Source: Lycium barbarum (taxonomy: Eukaryota; Streptophyta; Magnoliopsida; Solanales; Solanaceae). From it: a stretch of 64,000 bases of DNA. Below are positions 12,249 to 24,605 of the stretch, piece by piece. Location of the stretch: contig NC_083348.1 in assembly GCF_019175385.1 (NCBI RefSeq), forward strand, positions 3,177,001 through 3,241,000, written 5' to 3'. Under the pieces are notes generated by a model. That model ran no database searches, was not told the DNA's origin, and worked only from the letters and a program-made list of their open reading frames with translations. How positions within the stretch are numbered: the first letter of the stretch is position 1; the number at the start of each line of letters is the position of its first letter. A program made the position numbers and the translations under genes.

Positions 12249-13776
12249 AAGGCATTAGAGTGGACACTCAAAAGATAGAAGCCGTAAAAAGTTGGCCTAG
12301 ACTTATGACTCTATCTGAACTTTGCAGCTTATTGGGGTTAGCAGGCTATGATCAGAGATTCAGAGGGGGGTTTCTTCTATTTCAGCCTCATTGGCAAAGT
12401 CAACGTAGACACCAATTAAATTTCAATGGTCCGATGCTTGTGAGTGAATTTCCAAGAGTTAAAGATACATTGACATCGGTACCAGTGTTGGCGTTACCTG
12501 AAGGTATAGAAGGGTATGCAGTATGTTATGATGCCTCGGGCACTGGTTGGGATGTGTATTGATGCAGTACCGGCAAGGTGATTGTGTATGCTTCAAGGCA
12601 ATTGAGGAAACATGGAAAGAACTATCCTACTCACTACTTGGAGGTAGCTACAGTTGTACATACATTGAAGATATGGCGGCATTATTTATATGGTGTTTAT
12701 GTAGACATATTTACAGATCACAAGAGTTTGCAATATATCTTCAAACAGAAAGAGTTGAACTTTCGACAAAGAAGATGGCTTGAATTGTTAACGGATTACT
12801 ATGTCGATATCTTATATCATCTCAGTAAAGCAAATGTTACGGTAGATGGGAAGTTTAGTGTATATAGAAGCTGGGAAGAAAGAGATGACACGAGAACTTC
12901 ATCAATTAGCCAGTTTGGGAGTCAAGCTATTGGACAGGATGGGAGTGTTGTCGTCCAACATAGAGCGGAACCATCCCTTGTAGCTGAAGTGAAAGCACGA
13001 CAATATGAAGATCCTATCCTAGTATAGTACAGAGAAGGGGTTCAACAACAAAGCGTTACAGCTTTTGAGCTTGGAGCAGATGGTATCTTGAGATACCAAG
13101 GTCGATTATATGTTCCGGATGTAGCAGGGTTGTGAGATAAGATTATGGCTGAAGTTCATCATTCCCAATATTCTACAAATCTGGGTTCGATGAAGATATA
13201 CCATGATATGGTGGAATAACATGAAGAGGAACGTAGTAGAATTTGTAGCTCAATGTTCAAACAACCAACAAGTTAAGGTGGAGCATCAGAAGCCTAGTAG
13301 GCTAACTCAGAACATAGAGATCCCGACATGGAAGTGGGACATGATTAATATGGATTTCATCACAAGGTTGCCTTGCTTATATTGTAAGTGTGATTCTATA
13401 TGGGTGATCATTGATAGACTTACGAAATCAGTTCATTTCTTGCCGGCTAAGAGGACCTATACAGCGGAAGAGTATGCAAAGCTCTATATAAGGGAAATTG
13501 TTCGCCTTCATGGTATCCCTATTTCTATCATATCTAACCAAAGTTCCCAGTTTATGGCTAATTTTTGGAGATCATTTCAAAAGGGTTTGGGCACTTAAGT
13601 AAACCTCAGTACGACATTTCATCCTCAAACAGACGGTCAAGTCGAGTGTACTATTCAGACACTTGAAGATATGCTACGAGCATATGTGTTGGACTTTAGA
13701 GGTAATTGGGATGATCACTTACCCCTTATCGAGTTCGCTCATGACAATAGCTATCATTCGGGTATCAAGATGGCCC
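12249..13776 (+). pseudogene. Second Gypsy pol, piece 1: end of RT, RNase H, integrase
   Basis: The reading starts inside the RT thumb region (VDTQKIEAVKSWPR), with the whole upstream RT missing. It continues through RNase H (about 12578-12840, with [13 protein letters not shown]) and the integrase zinc and core regions (about 13200-13776, with WKWDMINMDF and ISNQSSQF). Several frameshifts and stops break it, for example around 12560, at 13025-13027, near 13134 and at 13596. It is cut at 13776 by a solo LTR and resumes at 17212. It is clearly more decayed than the first element. Confidence 0.9.
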
Positions 13777-14124
13777 TGTTACACCTCGAAAAAAATTTCC
13801 GTTCATGCATAGTGATTAGACTGACGAAGGGCGCGACGCATGCGATGTTTTGATGATGTAAGAAATAACATTCGATAATTCTAAATGAGATTTCAAAGAC
13901 ATTCGAAGTAAGAGAAGAAAGTTGCCAAGAGGAGGCAAGACATACGAGATGTATCGGAAAGGATTTATGAGTAAGGAGTTAATGACGATTCAATGATGCT
14001 TGGGAAAAGAGTTATAACGTCCCCTAGATTGTTAATGAAGTGATAAACAAGGCGTCAAGAAGGTTCCATAAGGATTAGAGATCAAATGAGTCGACGAAAA
14101 TGATTTTCGGAAAAACTGTGGATT

Positions 14125-14285
14125 ATACGGTCCATTATACGAACCGTACAAAAGATACGGACCATAGATTTAGCTGTATAACTAGTCCAGAGAAGAGTCT
14201 CCGCTGGAACCATTATACAGTCACACATACGAACCGTATAAATTGTACAGACCATATGTGTGTCCGTATAAATGGGTCGGGATAG
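14125..14285. repeat. Cluster of TATACGG/CCGTATA half-palindromes in LTR B
   Basis: Repeated pieces such as TTATACGGTCCATTATACG and GAACCGTATAAATTGTAC occur here. Similar clusters lie in the other family B LTR (about 52630-52750) and in family A (about 26915-27060). Confidence 0.6.
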
Positions 14286-16112
14286 AATTGTGTGTATTTA
14301 ATAAGGGACCAAGTTCATTTCATTTCATTTCCCTTCACACCCCTTGTCTCTAAAACATCTCTATACACTTATCCCACAAGAATTCAAGGGATATTAGTGA
14401 TCAACTACATCAAACCAAGTGAATCAAGCGTAAGAAACTCATCAAAGTTCATCCGAGACAAGGAATCCAAGTGAAAGTGAAACTAGGGTTTTTCTCAAGT
14501 GAAGTGTTTGCACTCAAGGTTCATTCCTACACCATATAAGGTAAGATTTATGGTATTTACATGTTTTTTAAGGTATTTAAAAGTTGAAACACTTGGATTG
14601 CAAAAGGATATAAAAAATGGGTCACGAAAGTGTGAATAGTGTCATTTTGGGAGATAACTCGAATTGAGTCATGATTATTGATGTGTTGTGATATGGTTAT
14701 GTTATAAATGATACTGAGGACACGGGATAGGTATTATATGCAAGAAAACATGCTAGTATACTATGACCATGATTATGGATGAATTGAAGTGAAATTGTGA
14801 AATGAGGGTAATGTAGATGAATGACGATTGATGGTTATGATATTGTGAACGTTATTATGAATGTTTGGGAGTTGATATACAATATGGGAAAGGTTAGATA
14901 AGCAAAGGAAATGCTGCCCAATTTTCTCTAGCTCTAGTAGGCACATTCATATAATCGGTTGGCTAATGTGAATGTGAATTCTCTTGAAAGTAGAAACGTG
15001 AGCATTGAAGAAGAACAACCAAGCGATGGAAATTGTTAAACGAAAGAGGTATGTAAGGCTAGTCCTTTCTTTATAAGGCTTGACTCCTATGGTATGAATC
15101 CTCCTATCTTGCTATGATTTTCCTACATATCGGGAATTATGAATCTACTAATATAAAGAGCTTCATATGAGACAAAGAAAAAAGATACGTTACGAGCATG
15201 ACAATACCGATGATGAATCTAAGTCTAGAAGTCCTAAAACTCATGATACGATATTCCTACGGAGCTAATGATCCTTATATGATTCCTACGATATTATTTC
15301 CCTACTTCTCCATGACTTTCTTACATCCCGGGAACTATAAGACAATATTGATAAAGAGCTTCTTATGAGATAAAGATAATAAATATGTCATGGACACGAA
15401 TATAATGATGGTGAGTTTAAGCCTAGAGATTCTAAAGCAAGATATGATGTCTATGAAGATAAAGATCCTATTTACGATCTTTTGATGTTGTTCATGGTGT
15501 AAACTCACCTTAAAATGTTAGTTCCTTCAAGATGAGAGATGATGAATGTGATTACTCCATAATGGAATCGGGGGTTCTCGACCTTATGTCACCCCGATAT
15601 TGTTATAGATTGTCTATAAGCTCTAATGCATGTCCTACGACCAATGTCCCGAAAAGTTACGAGTCTATATTCATAGGGGGTTCCATATGAGATAAAGGTA
15701 AAGGATATGCCATAGATACGATGATGGTAATGATGAGTCTAAGTTTAGAGATTGTAAAGTCTATCATACGATATTTTTATAAAGTTCATGCTACGAATAT
15801 GATACGATTTTCATGGATTGTGTTTAAAATTCAAATGCATGCCCTATGAAAAGTTATGATAAGCTTATGAGATATATGTGATGATAAAAGATTTCCATAG
15901 TGATGATGATAATGATAACGATGATGATGTTTGATAGTGATAATGATAATGATGACGATGATAATAGTAATGACGCTAAAGATGTTTATGGGCTTTTATG
16001 TATATGTGATTTTATGTATATGCGCCTACTTATGGCTATTATGAAACCCCGAGCTTATATGGTCGGGTAGAAAATGTATATATATATATATATAAAAGGC
16101 GCGCACCACTGC

Positions 16113-16385
16113 AGTTAGGTACGGACAACACTGAGCCTTGGTAGGGCCAGGCACAGATATCACTGAGCCTTGGTAGGGCCAGGTACGGACAACACTGAGC
16201 CTTGGTAGGGCCAGGTACGGACAACACTGAGCCTTGGTAGGGCCAGGTACGGATATCACTGAGCCTTGGTAGGGCCAGGTACGGATAACACTGAGCCTTG
16301 GCAGGGCCAGGTACGGATATCACTGAGCCTTGGTAGGGCTAAGTACGGACAACACTGAGCCTTGGTAGGGGCCAGGTACGCATAA
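16113..16385 (+). repeat. 32 bp minisatellite, about 8.5 copies
   Basis: The unit GGTACGGACAACACTGAGCC plus TTGGTAGGGCCA (32 bp) repeats head to tail, alternating between 'ACAACACT' and 'ATATCACT' versions. The related LTR at 48736-53092 lacks the array, so it expanded in this copy. Open frames on the minus strand here are artefacts: 32 is not a multiple of 3 and no stop happens to fall in the unit. Confidence 0.93.
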
Positions 16386-17206
16386 CACCAAGCTTTATTA
16401 TAGCTGGGTACGTAAGGCACCGAACCTATATAGTCGGGTATGATACTACTATGTAATCCAATGTATGAAAAGCCCGAAAGACATGTATGTGATATTGTCG
16501 AGCCACTACGTGGCCAAATACGGATAACATTTAATGTGTATGAGTAGATACGGTATTATGATACATGTATGATACGATGATGTATGCGCTATAATGATAC
16601 ATGTACCGTGATTATATATGATATAGGCATGAAAGGTATCCTCACTTAAGAGTTACGCAGGTTATGTCTTCACCTTATGCATTATGATTTCTCAAATATG
16701 TTCATTTCATTCATGCCTTACATACTCAGTACAATATTCGTATTGACGACCGTTTTTCGTTGGACGCTGTGTTCATGCCTACAGGTAGACAGGGAGGCGA
16801 CCCAGATTTATAGAAGCCGATAAGCAGATTTTTGAGAGCACTCCATTATTCTGGAGGTGCCATTGATTTACTGTTTTGTGTGCGTATATGTTTTGGGCAC
16901 GACGGGGTCCTGTCCCGTCCATATGTCTAGTATTCTAGTAGAGGCTCATAGATACGTATGTGTGGGTAGTATGGTCTCACGATTTTGATAAGCATATATA
17001 TGTATATATGTATGTGTGTATTATTTTGATAGCCGAAGGGCTTATGTAAATAAAGGTAATTATGTTTCCAAATGAGAAATGATTTTTCTATGATTTAAGC
17101 ATTTGAATAATGAATGAACGCTTGATGGGTACGTTAGGTAACGGTATGAGTGGTGCTCGGTGGTTGACCCCGGGTACTCGTCATGGCCTCTAGTCGGGTC
17201 GTGACA

Positions 17207-17724
17207 GGCCCACTATGAGGCGTTATATGGGCGTAAATGTAGATCTCTGATTGGATGGTTCGAAGTCGGAGAAACATAATTTCTTGGGCTAGATTTAGTC
17301 CACCAAACAGAGGAAAAGTGAAGCTTATACAAGAATGATTACGGACAGCCCAGAGTCGACAAAAATCTTATGCTGATGTACGGCGGCGTGATCTAGAGTT
17401 TGATGTGAATGATTGGGTGTTCTTGAAGATTTTACCAATAAATGGCATTATACGATTTGGTAAAAGGGGCAAGCTCAGCCCATGATACATTGGGCCATAT
17501 AAAATTACCTGCAGAATAGGGCAGGCAGCCTATGAGTTGGAGTTGCCATCAGAATTAGAATTCGTTCATCCCATCTTTCATGTATCGATTTTACGAAAGT
17601 GCATTGGAGACCTTTCTCCGGTTACTCCGGTTGATGACGTACAAGTTATGGAAGATTTAGCATTCGAAGAGGTTCCGGTTGCTATTTTGGACCGGTAGGT
17701 TCATAAGTTGAAAACCAAGGAAGT
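17207..17724 (+). pseudogene. Second Gypsy pol, piece 2: integrase C-terminus to chromodomain
   Basis: This continues the integrase of piece 1 after the solo LTR (YEALYGRKCRSLIGWFEV). It runs on through the GKLSP-type and HP.FHVS.LRKC regions to a chromodomain-like stretch (17640-17724), with several stops (for example around 17277 and 17696). It is cut again at 17724 by an inverted solo LTR. Confidence 0.87.
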
Positions 17725-20348
17725 TGTCACACCGCAACTCGGGGAACGTGCGGGCACCTACTATTTCCCACCTCAGTAAGCGAACTCGTCCCTTATGCAA
17801 CCGATTATTGGTAAGTAAATCATGAGTAAAAGAATGAAAAACCCAAGAATAATACTATAAGCCTGACATAATATATAAATACCAAGTGCGGAAGATAAAC
17901 AAATCCCAAACCGTGGTCTGATCATTACAAGAACTACTAAATACTACCACAAGTCTAAATAGTCAATACATCATCTGAATACATATTGTCTCGAAATAGA
18001 AATGAGAAATAAAAGAGATAGAGTCTCGGGCTACATGGATCATCAGTAGCTCACCCTCTGAACTCTAGGAACATCGCCTCGGGATCAGTTGCGAGGTGTG
18101 GAAGTCTCCCCAACAACAAACTCTTCATTCATAAAAAGAGTACACCAAGATAGCATCAGTACAAACATGGTACTGAGTAAGCATCATAGGCTGACAACAG
18201 TTAGATCACGCATGCAAATAAGGAAATGGAAAGATAATCATGCTCACAGACAGATATAGGTCAACAAGTCTAAGTAGGACAATCAACATGCAACGATGTC
18301 TCAAATAATCCACGAATCCAAACATAACCAAATAATCACCCAATAACTCAAGCATCACTGAAGATCAATAGCAATCCAAATGACGATAAGAACAAGTAAT
18401 GTGAATGCAAATGGAACGCAATACAATGATACACACATGCTTCAGGGGGACGATGTCCACCTCTCTACAGTCATGACCCATGGGGGACCACTAAATCTAT
18501 GTACCGTCATCACGTATCACACAACTTAGAATGACTCCTCATCCAATATCACTGCTAACTATTCTGTATCACACAACATAGAGATGGCTTCGCAAATATA
18601 TAAATGTTGCATGAATCATATTTACCTTCATCAGCACCATTTCTCAAAATCAAGATCAAGACAGATATATCATAGATATGCGAAAGTATGTCATGCAATG
18701 AGAATATCATAACAACATAAGGATTCCAATCAATTCATATATAGAGACAACAATCATAGTACAAGTATCACATGAATCCGTTCCTTCCAACCATTCTCCT
18801 AGAATACACTAGCAACCACCGATTCATATAAGAGAAACCAAGCATAAACCTAAGGAATCTACAGGCCACGAGCCCGAACACACAAGTCACACAACAATAC
18901 CAATCCTAATAATTCCATCCCAACTTCATACCCGAAGGTTCACATGATGTCTCCAACAATTCCCTAGTACTACATACTAGTCGCTAACTAAAGTCTAACA
19001 AAAAGGTAAGTCATAACCTACCTGGAGTGCCGAACAGGAATCCCAAACAAATCACACGAGCTCCTTGCCCTTCCTCAATGACTCGAAATACTCAAGGTCT
19101 AGTTATAATATAATTTAGATTAGAAATTATGAAGAACGGTACCCATATTGCCAGGCTTTCAATTTGGTCAACTTAAGCTTAAGGGATTTGGGGAAACGGG
19201 CCCACAAGGGCAAAACGGAAAATTCAAAAGTGAAACATGCAATTCAAGTCTAAGTGATCAAAACCCACTAATCAATTTCTAAAATAACTCGATATTAAGC
19301 CAAAATCATATTTAAAGAGGAACCCCTAATTTTGGGCATGAACCCTAACTCTCAAATCCACAAATTGGTTACTAATAATGAAGGAATCATGTTTATAAAG
19401 CTATTACCCATCAATTTCATACTAATACAAGCTTATAACATCAACAAATCAAGTTTTAATAATCAAAAATTCATTTAAGAAAGAAACCCCAAGACCCTCT
19501 TTAATCCATATATTATTAGAAAACTCTAGCATGAATTAGGGAGTTTCTAAGGTGGATTATGAATCCTAAATGAATAAAATAGGGTTAGATGAACTTACCC
19601 CAATGAATAATTCCCTTGGAATCTCTTGTTTTGCTCCCAAAGTAGCTCTAGAACTGAGAGTAATGAATGAGGAGTGATAGGGTTTGAAAAAGGATTTAAG
19701 TTATTTAAGTTCCCGTCAACTGCTACAATAGAACCGCTGCAGCAGCGACATGACCGCCCCAACGGCCACTCACAAACTCACTAGGCCTCTATAGCGGCAG
19801 GGCTATCACCGTAGAGATACCGCCGTCGTGGTCCTGGTGTCGCCATGGCGAGGCACCAGACACTAGAAAGTTACTTAATTCCACAAGTCTCATCCCGAAA
19901 TCCGACTATTACCCGAGGCCCCACAGATACAACACAATATGCAAACATACATAAAAACACGCTACGAACTCACACGTGGACTCAGATTTCCCAACGGGGG
20001 TCTCGTTGACCAAGTCAACCCCCAATACTCCAAAATCAACTTTCCAACTCAAGTCCCAAAACGCATTCTAATGCATGGGGAAGCGAATCGAACATACCGA
20101 CAAGTCACAAATAACCATCTGGACCTCTCAAAATTAATGGATTTTCAAAAACGTCTGTTTACTCAAAAGTCAACTTTAGGTTAAATATTCTCGCTAAAAA
20201 GGCTTATTATCAAAAAAAACCCACTAATATTCATCCGATGACCTCAAAAATCGCATCACCCATCCCCGCAAGTCTAATATACGCTAATAAATCTCGAAAA
20301 ATGTTCAACAAGGTCAAAAGTACCGTAACGGCCAAATGGGTCATTACA
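17725..20348 (-). mobile_element. Solo LTR, Gypsy-type (family C), minus strand, TSD GAAGT
   Basis: 2624 bp. On the minus strand it reads TGTAATGACCC...TGCGGTGTGACA. A perfect duplication GAAGT lies at 17720-17724 and 20349-20353. Removing it rejoins the chromodomain of the host Gypsy element (KLKTKEV with TSMKV). It is the only complete family C LTR in the window and defines the ends of the fragments at 5490-9588 and 9815-12248. Confidence 0.92.
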
Positions 20349-20450
20349 GAAGTAACCTCCATGAAGGTGATATAGAGAAACAAGAACCGAGAAAAAATTA
20401 CATGGGAGGCGCAGGAAGCAATGAGGAATAAGTATCCTCACTTATTTTAG
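20349..20450 (+). pseudogene. Second Gypsy pol, piece 3: chromodomain C-terminus
   Basis: About 30 codons ending EAQEAMRNKYPHLF-TAG (stop at 20448-20450) match the end of the first element's Pol (3000-3062), with a broken frame near the start. This is the true 3' end of the second element's coding region. Confidence 0.85.
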
Positions 20451-20724
20451 ACCATAGATGATGTTTAGAGCTGAGAAAGATGTTACTCGGTGAGTTCTAG
20501 CATGGTTATGTTATGTTGATATTGATGGTCCTGTGAGGCCGATGTTATTTGTACTTGTATTATTTAGCCTGTGTGGCGTATGGTATGTTTTTTTGGCTGC
20601 ATGCAGGTTTGGGATAGTTAGAATTACAGAGGAAATTCTATCAAATTTTTTTGAAAGTTTGTAAGAGTTAATTCCCTCATGTACACCTCTACATTCGAGG
20701 AAAAATGTTCCTAAGGGGGGAGGA
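20451..20724 (+). other. 3' spacer and polypurine tract of second Gypsy element
   Basis: Non-coding. The end carries the purine run AAGGGGGGAGGATA (about 20713-20726) directly before an LTR-like start. An ACATTCGAGGA motif lies just upstream, comparable to CATTCGAGGACGAA before the first element's polypurine tract. Confidence 0.75.
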
Positions 20725-22255
20725 TATTACATCCCGTATTTTTGTTCAATATATGCATGACTAAGTTGAGGTTGATGAATGCACTTAAAGGTGAGAATTG
20801 GGATTTTGGGAAAATAAAACGAGCTGCTTACTTGCCCGTCCTACTTGCTTAGGCTACTTCTTTACACGTCCTACCTGCTTGACGTACTTATTTCCCGTCC
20901 TACTTGTTTCACATCTTACTTACTAAATAAAGATGACACACGTGTCTAGAGAAAATCAGCAACCTTCTAGCCCAATTAAGGGACAAGCAGGTGCATCACC
21001 TACTTGGAAATGAGTGGCCCAAAATAAAAAGGCTAGAATAGGTGAGAAGGGGCAGATCTAAGCCCATCGGTCCAGGCCTATTTAAGGGCCAAATATATAT
21101 ACATGATTCCTCCAGATTTTGGTCATTATTTTCCTCTCTCCAAAATAAACCATCCACCTCTTCTCTCTTCTCTCTTCTCTCTTCTCTCTCTCATTTTGTC
21201 TTAGCTCAAAGCAGCAAAGAAAAATCCTTATTCTTTTCTTCATAGCTCAAGTAGTGAAGTGAGATTTCAGAAAATCTCATTAAAGTTTTAGGTTGGTGTT
21301 CTCTGTACAAACAAACCCTAATACCTCCCAAACTTTCTTTAGAGAGTTTTCTAACACCCAAGAGTGAATCCCAAAGTGAAATACAAGCAAGAATCCCTAG
21401 GTGATTGCTATCTTGCTTCTCCTCCCTTTGTGGCTGATTGAGGATCGCTTCGCAGTGAAGTAAGCTCTGAAAATTGGTTGTTGGAGTGTTATAAGGTATG
21501 TTTTACAGTTGTTGGAGTGTTATAAGGTATGTTTTACAGTCTCCTACTTAGGGTTATTCATTTTTGGGCTATAGCAATCTTGGGTAATATAGAGAATATG
21601 AGAAAAAGTATGATCTGAAAGTGAAGTTGAGGTGTTGTGCGCATGGGACTATTTTCGAAGGTTTTTAAGCTAGGTTTTGGCTGGTTCTTGATGTAGTAAC
21701 TTGGATATGTTGTTGTTCTTGTTGTTTTTGGCTTTGGTTTGAATTGAAAGGAAGTGAAAGATATAGGGAAGTGTTGTTCAATTTTTCTGTAGACGAGCGG
21801 GTAGCTCGAAAGTTGTATTCTAATTCTCGTAGCATAACCATAGTTCTAATATCTTAATGTAGGTTGAAGTGTTACAGAAAATATATATTGAGTCGTGATT
21901 AAGTTACAAAGATATGTTAAGGCTATTCTTCCTTCTGTTGGAATGATCCAATTAAATGAAACGTAAAGGTAATGTCATTCCATAATTTGGCTCTACTCTT
22001 AAAAGCTAAAAATGTCCGTGTTATTCATTCCTATGTTATGTATTCACAGTATGTCTAAATATGATTCCTAAGTCCCTTTTAAGGCATATGATAATGACGT
22101 TGATGTTCATAATGTATCCGGAGGGTTATCGACTTTAAGTCACTCTGAAAGAGTTCTAATGTTCCTAAAGGCTCTTCATGCACGTATATATGTATTACGA
22201 TCAAAGACGCTATATACGCATATAAAGTATATATGATTATGACAAAGGCGTTATA

Positions 22256-22292
<37 letters not shown>

Positions 22293-23025
22293 TATTATAA
22301 TGATGTTATATACGCACCACCATTGATCAGCTGGTTATCCGATGAGACGATATTGCCTACAGAGGCTATTATGACACGATATTATGCCCAATGAGGCCAA
22401 TGGTGTTAAATACACTTATACAAGTATAAGTATGCATATTTATAGCCCCTACTGGAAATCCATAGGTTCAGGTTGATTCTTATCTTTCCTTATTGATGAT
22501 GTCTTATTATTATGTTTCAATTCTGCCTTACATACACGGTACATTATTCGTACTGACGTCTTTTTGCCGGGAGCACCGTATTTTATGTCATATAGGTTCA
22601 GGTAGGTGGGTAGACGATCCTCCATAGTAGGCTGCCCTTTGATATTAGCGGTTGTTGGTGAGCTCCATCTTCTTTCGGAGCATTATCGAGTCAGGGTATC
22701 ATGTATACATATGCTTTTGCATTTTGGGTATGTCAGGGTCCCTGTCCCGACTTATGTACGTTGATGTTGATCCACTTTTAGAGGCTTGTAGATAGTTGTC
22801 CTGTGTATAGTTATGGTTATGGTGGCCTTGTCGGCCCACATATATGTATATATCTTTTGGCTTGTCCTTTTGATGCGGAGTTTATATTCCCTTTATGGAT
22901 GCATATAGATGTGGCCTTATCGGCACATGATAAATATAATGATAAAATGAGAAGAGTAATGTACGTTGGTGCTCGGTTGAGTAAGGTACTGGGTGCCAGT
23001 AGAGGCCATCCGGTTTGGTTTAGGT
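20725..23025 (+). mobile_element. 3' LTR of second Gypsy element (family D-like), right end approximate
   Basis: It starts TATTACATCCCG, resembling the solo LTR at 6117 (TGTTATATCCCG) with the canonical TG changed to TA. It has a CT-rich run (21160-21195), a 31 bp tandem duplication (about 21478-21540), an (AT)n tract (22259-22288) and an LTR-like 3' region (TGGTGCTCGG...GAGGCCATCCGG) near 22970-23015. A terminal GTGACA is not found, so the right end is decayed or lost. No gene is seen inside. Confidence 0.68.
21478..21540 (+). repeat. 31 bp perfect tandem duplication
   Basis: A 31 bp segment containing TTGTTGGAGTGTTATAAGG and GTATGTTTTACAG is repeated twice in a row without change, so it is a young replication-slippage event. 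Confidence 0.9.
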
Positions 23026-23055
23026 TCTCAATAGTTGCATCATTTTTAAGTAGAA

Positions 23056-23905
23056 ATACAAATAGGGCTATTCATGGTTCAGTTTGACTCGATTTTTGGT
23101 TAAAACCACATCAAATCAATGAAATCGTTTTTTCTAATATTCAAACCAAACCAAACTATTATAGTATAAATTCACTTTCGGTTTTATCAGTTCGAGTCCG
23201 TTTTTGCGGGTTTAAGAATGTATTTTTTAATATAAAGAATCTTTGAATCAAAAGGTAATCAAAAACTTTGTAGGTAACTTGTATAACTTAGGCATTATTT
23301 GTGGATAAAACTTTTTAGGGCTTCTTAAATGGTTTAGTCCTGGAGAAAATCACCGCTTCTAAAATGTTTCAGCATAGCAAACTCTCTTTTTGACTCTAAA
23401 CGTATTTATTCTTAGTGCTCTTATTGGAATACGTGTAGGTCATGAACTGATTAATTTTTTGAAATAACAATTCATTCCATCAAGAAACCAAAGGATCACT
23501 TTTCATTTAGTCTTCAACATCCAAATAGTATCCAGTATTTATAGGTCCTCATAAAATTGCAATGATAAATTCGTACCCTCTCGTTATTTGTAATACAAAG
23601 TACCATATAAAAGGAAAAAAAAAAAATTTCCTTATGACGATGTTTTGTCGAAAGTTTATATTATGTCTTTACAAAAAAACTCGTATAACTATCTATTTGT
23701 TTTATATAATATTTTAAACATGTATATATTTATCGGTTTGGCTCGGTTTTTTTTTTTTTTTTTCTGTTTAACACCAAAGCAAATGTAATCGTTTTTTAAA
23801 ATTTAAAACCAAGTCAGGTCAAACCGACCTGGTTTTCGATTTATTAAGTTGGTATGACTCGGTTACATGGTGTGAATCGATTTTTCGGTCTCATTTGAAC
23901 ACCCT
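23056..23905. mobile_element. Non-autonomous DNA element with GGTTCGGTTT-type ends
   Basis: The left edge reads GGGCTATTCATGGTTCAGTT; the right edge, inverted, reads GGGTGTTCAAATGAGACCG. Internal stretches (TTTTGGTTAAAACCACATC, ATCGGTTTGGCTCGG) are typical of widespread hAT-like plant repeats. No coding capacity. A clean target duplication is not visible, so the boundaries are approximate. Confidence 0.5.
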
Positions 23906-24299
23906 TAAACACAGACTTGAGTTTTTTTTAACACAATAGATGTAAGGTGGTAAAGAATTGGTGTGATGATTTGAGGAAGAGGTCTAGTTTCTCTATTTAT
24001 ATATTAAAGGGTCAACCATATGCAAAATGGGGGGACACATAGGCCTCAATGTGTTTTCATTAAGATTAAGACATCTGAATCTGAATACACATATGAATGA
24101 TTAAGATGTTGTCTCTAGATATGAACATTGAATAATTAAAACTGTTTGTTTTTCAACATCTGAATGTGCATAATGAATTTATTTGATCATAATAAATAGA
24201 AAATTCAAATAAAAAAGTAACTAAATATTAGAAAATAAAAATAAATCTAACAGAATAAAAGTATTATTTGATTAAAAATTAAAACATTTATGTTCACTA

Positions 24300-24605
24300 A
24301 TGATGGTGTAGATGTGTTGTAGTGGTGGTGATAGTCGTGATGGTGGAGGTAGTTGGTGTTGCAGGGCCTGACGCAATGGTGACAGTTGATATTGATGGCG
24401 GTGGTTGTGATAGTGAAGTTGGTTGATGTTAGTCTTTGGCGGTGTTGACTTAAGAATGTGTGGCGGTTGACGATGATGGTGGTTGTGATGACAAAGGTGG
24501 TTAATGATAGTGGAGAGAGGAGAGGCGGTGGTGGTGTCGTCGTGGTGGGGTTGGGAAGGTGGGGGTGGGTGAAGCTGATGGTTGTGGACAGAGTGGTGGT
24601 AAAAA
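24300..24605. repeat. GGTGGT-rich low-complexity tract
   Basis: The plus strand is almost entirely G and T with scattered A, repeating GGTGGT, GATGGTGG and GTTGGTG units. Translations give His/Thr/Pro-rich or Val/Gly-rich peptides typical of simple sequence, not of a protein family. Confidence 0.8.

Larger units (their letters stand above)
13777..17206 (+). mobile_element. Solo LTR, Gypsy-type (family B), TSD GGCCC, inside Gypsy integrase
   Basis: 3430 bp, TGTTACACC...GGTCGTGACA, flanked by a perfect 5 bp duplication GGCCC at 13772-13776 and 17207-17211. Removing it rejoins the integrase reading (..KMA and PHYEALYGRKCRS). It contains palindromic TATACGG/CCGTATA elements (14130-14280), an (AT)n tract near 16078 and a 32 bp minisatellite at 16113-16385. 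A second, inverted copy of the family is at 48736-53092. Confidence 0.93.

Noticed and set aside
16026..16323. Repetitive minus-strand ORFs encoding Pro/Trp/Leu-rich peptides
   Set aside because: They are the 32 bp minisatellite read in rotating frames; no stop happens to occur in the unit.
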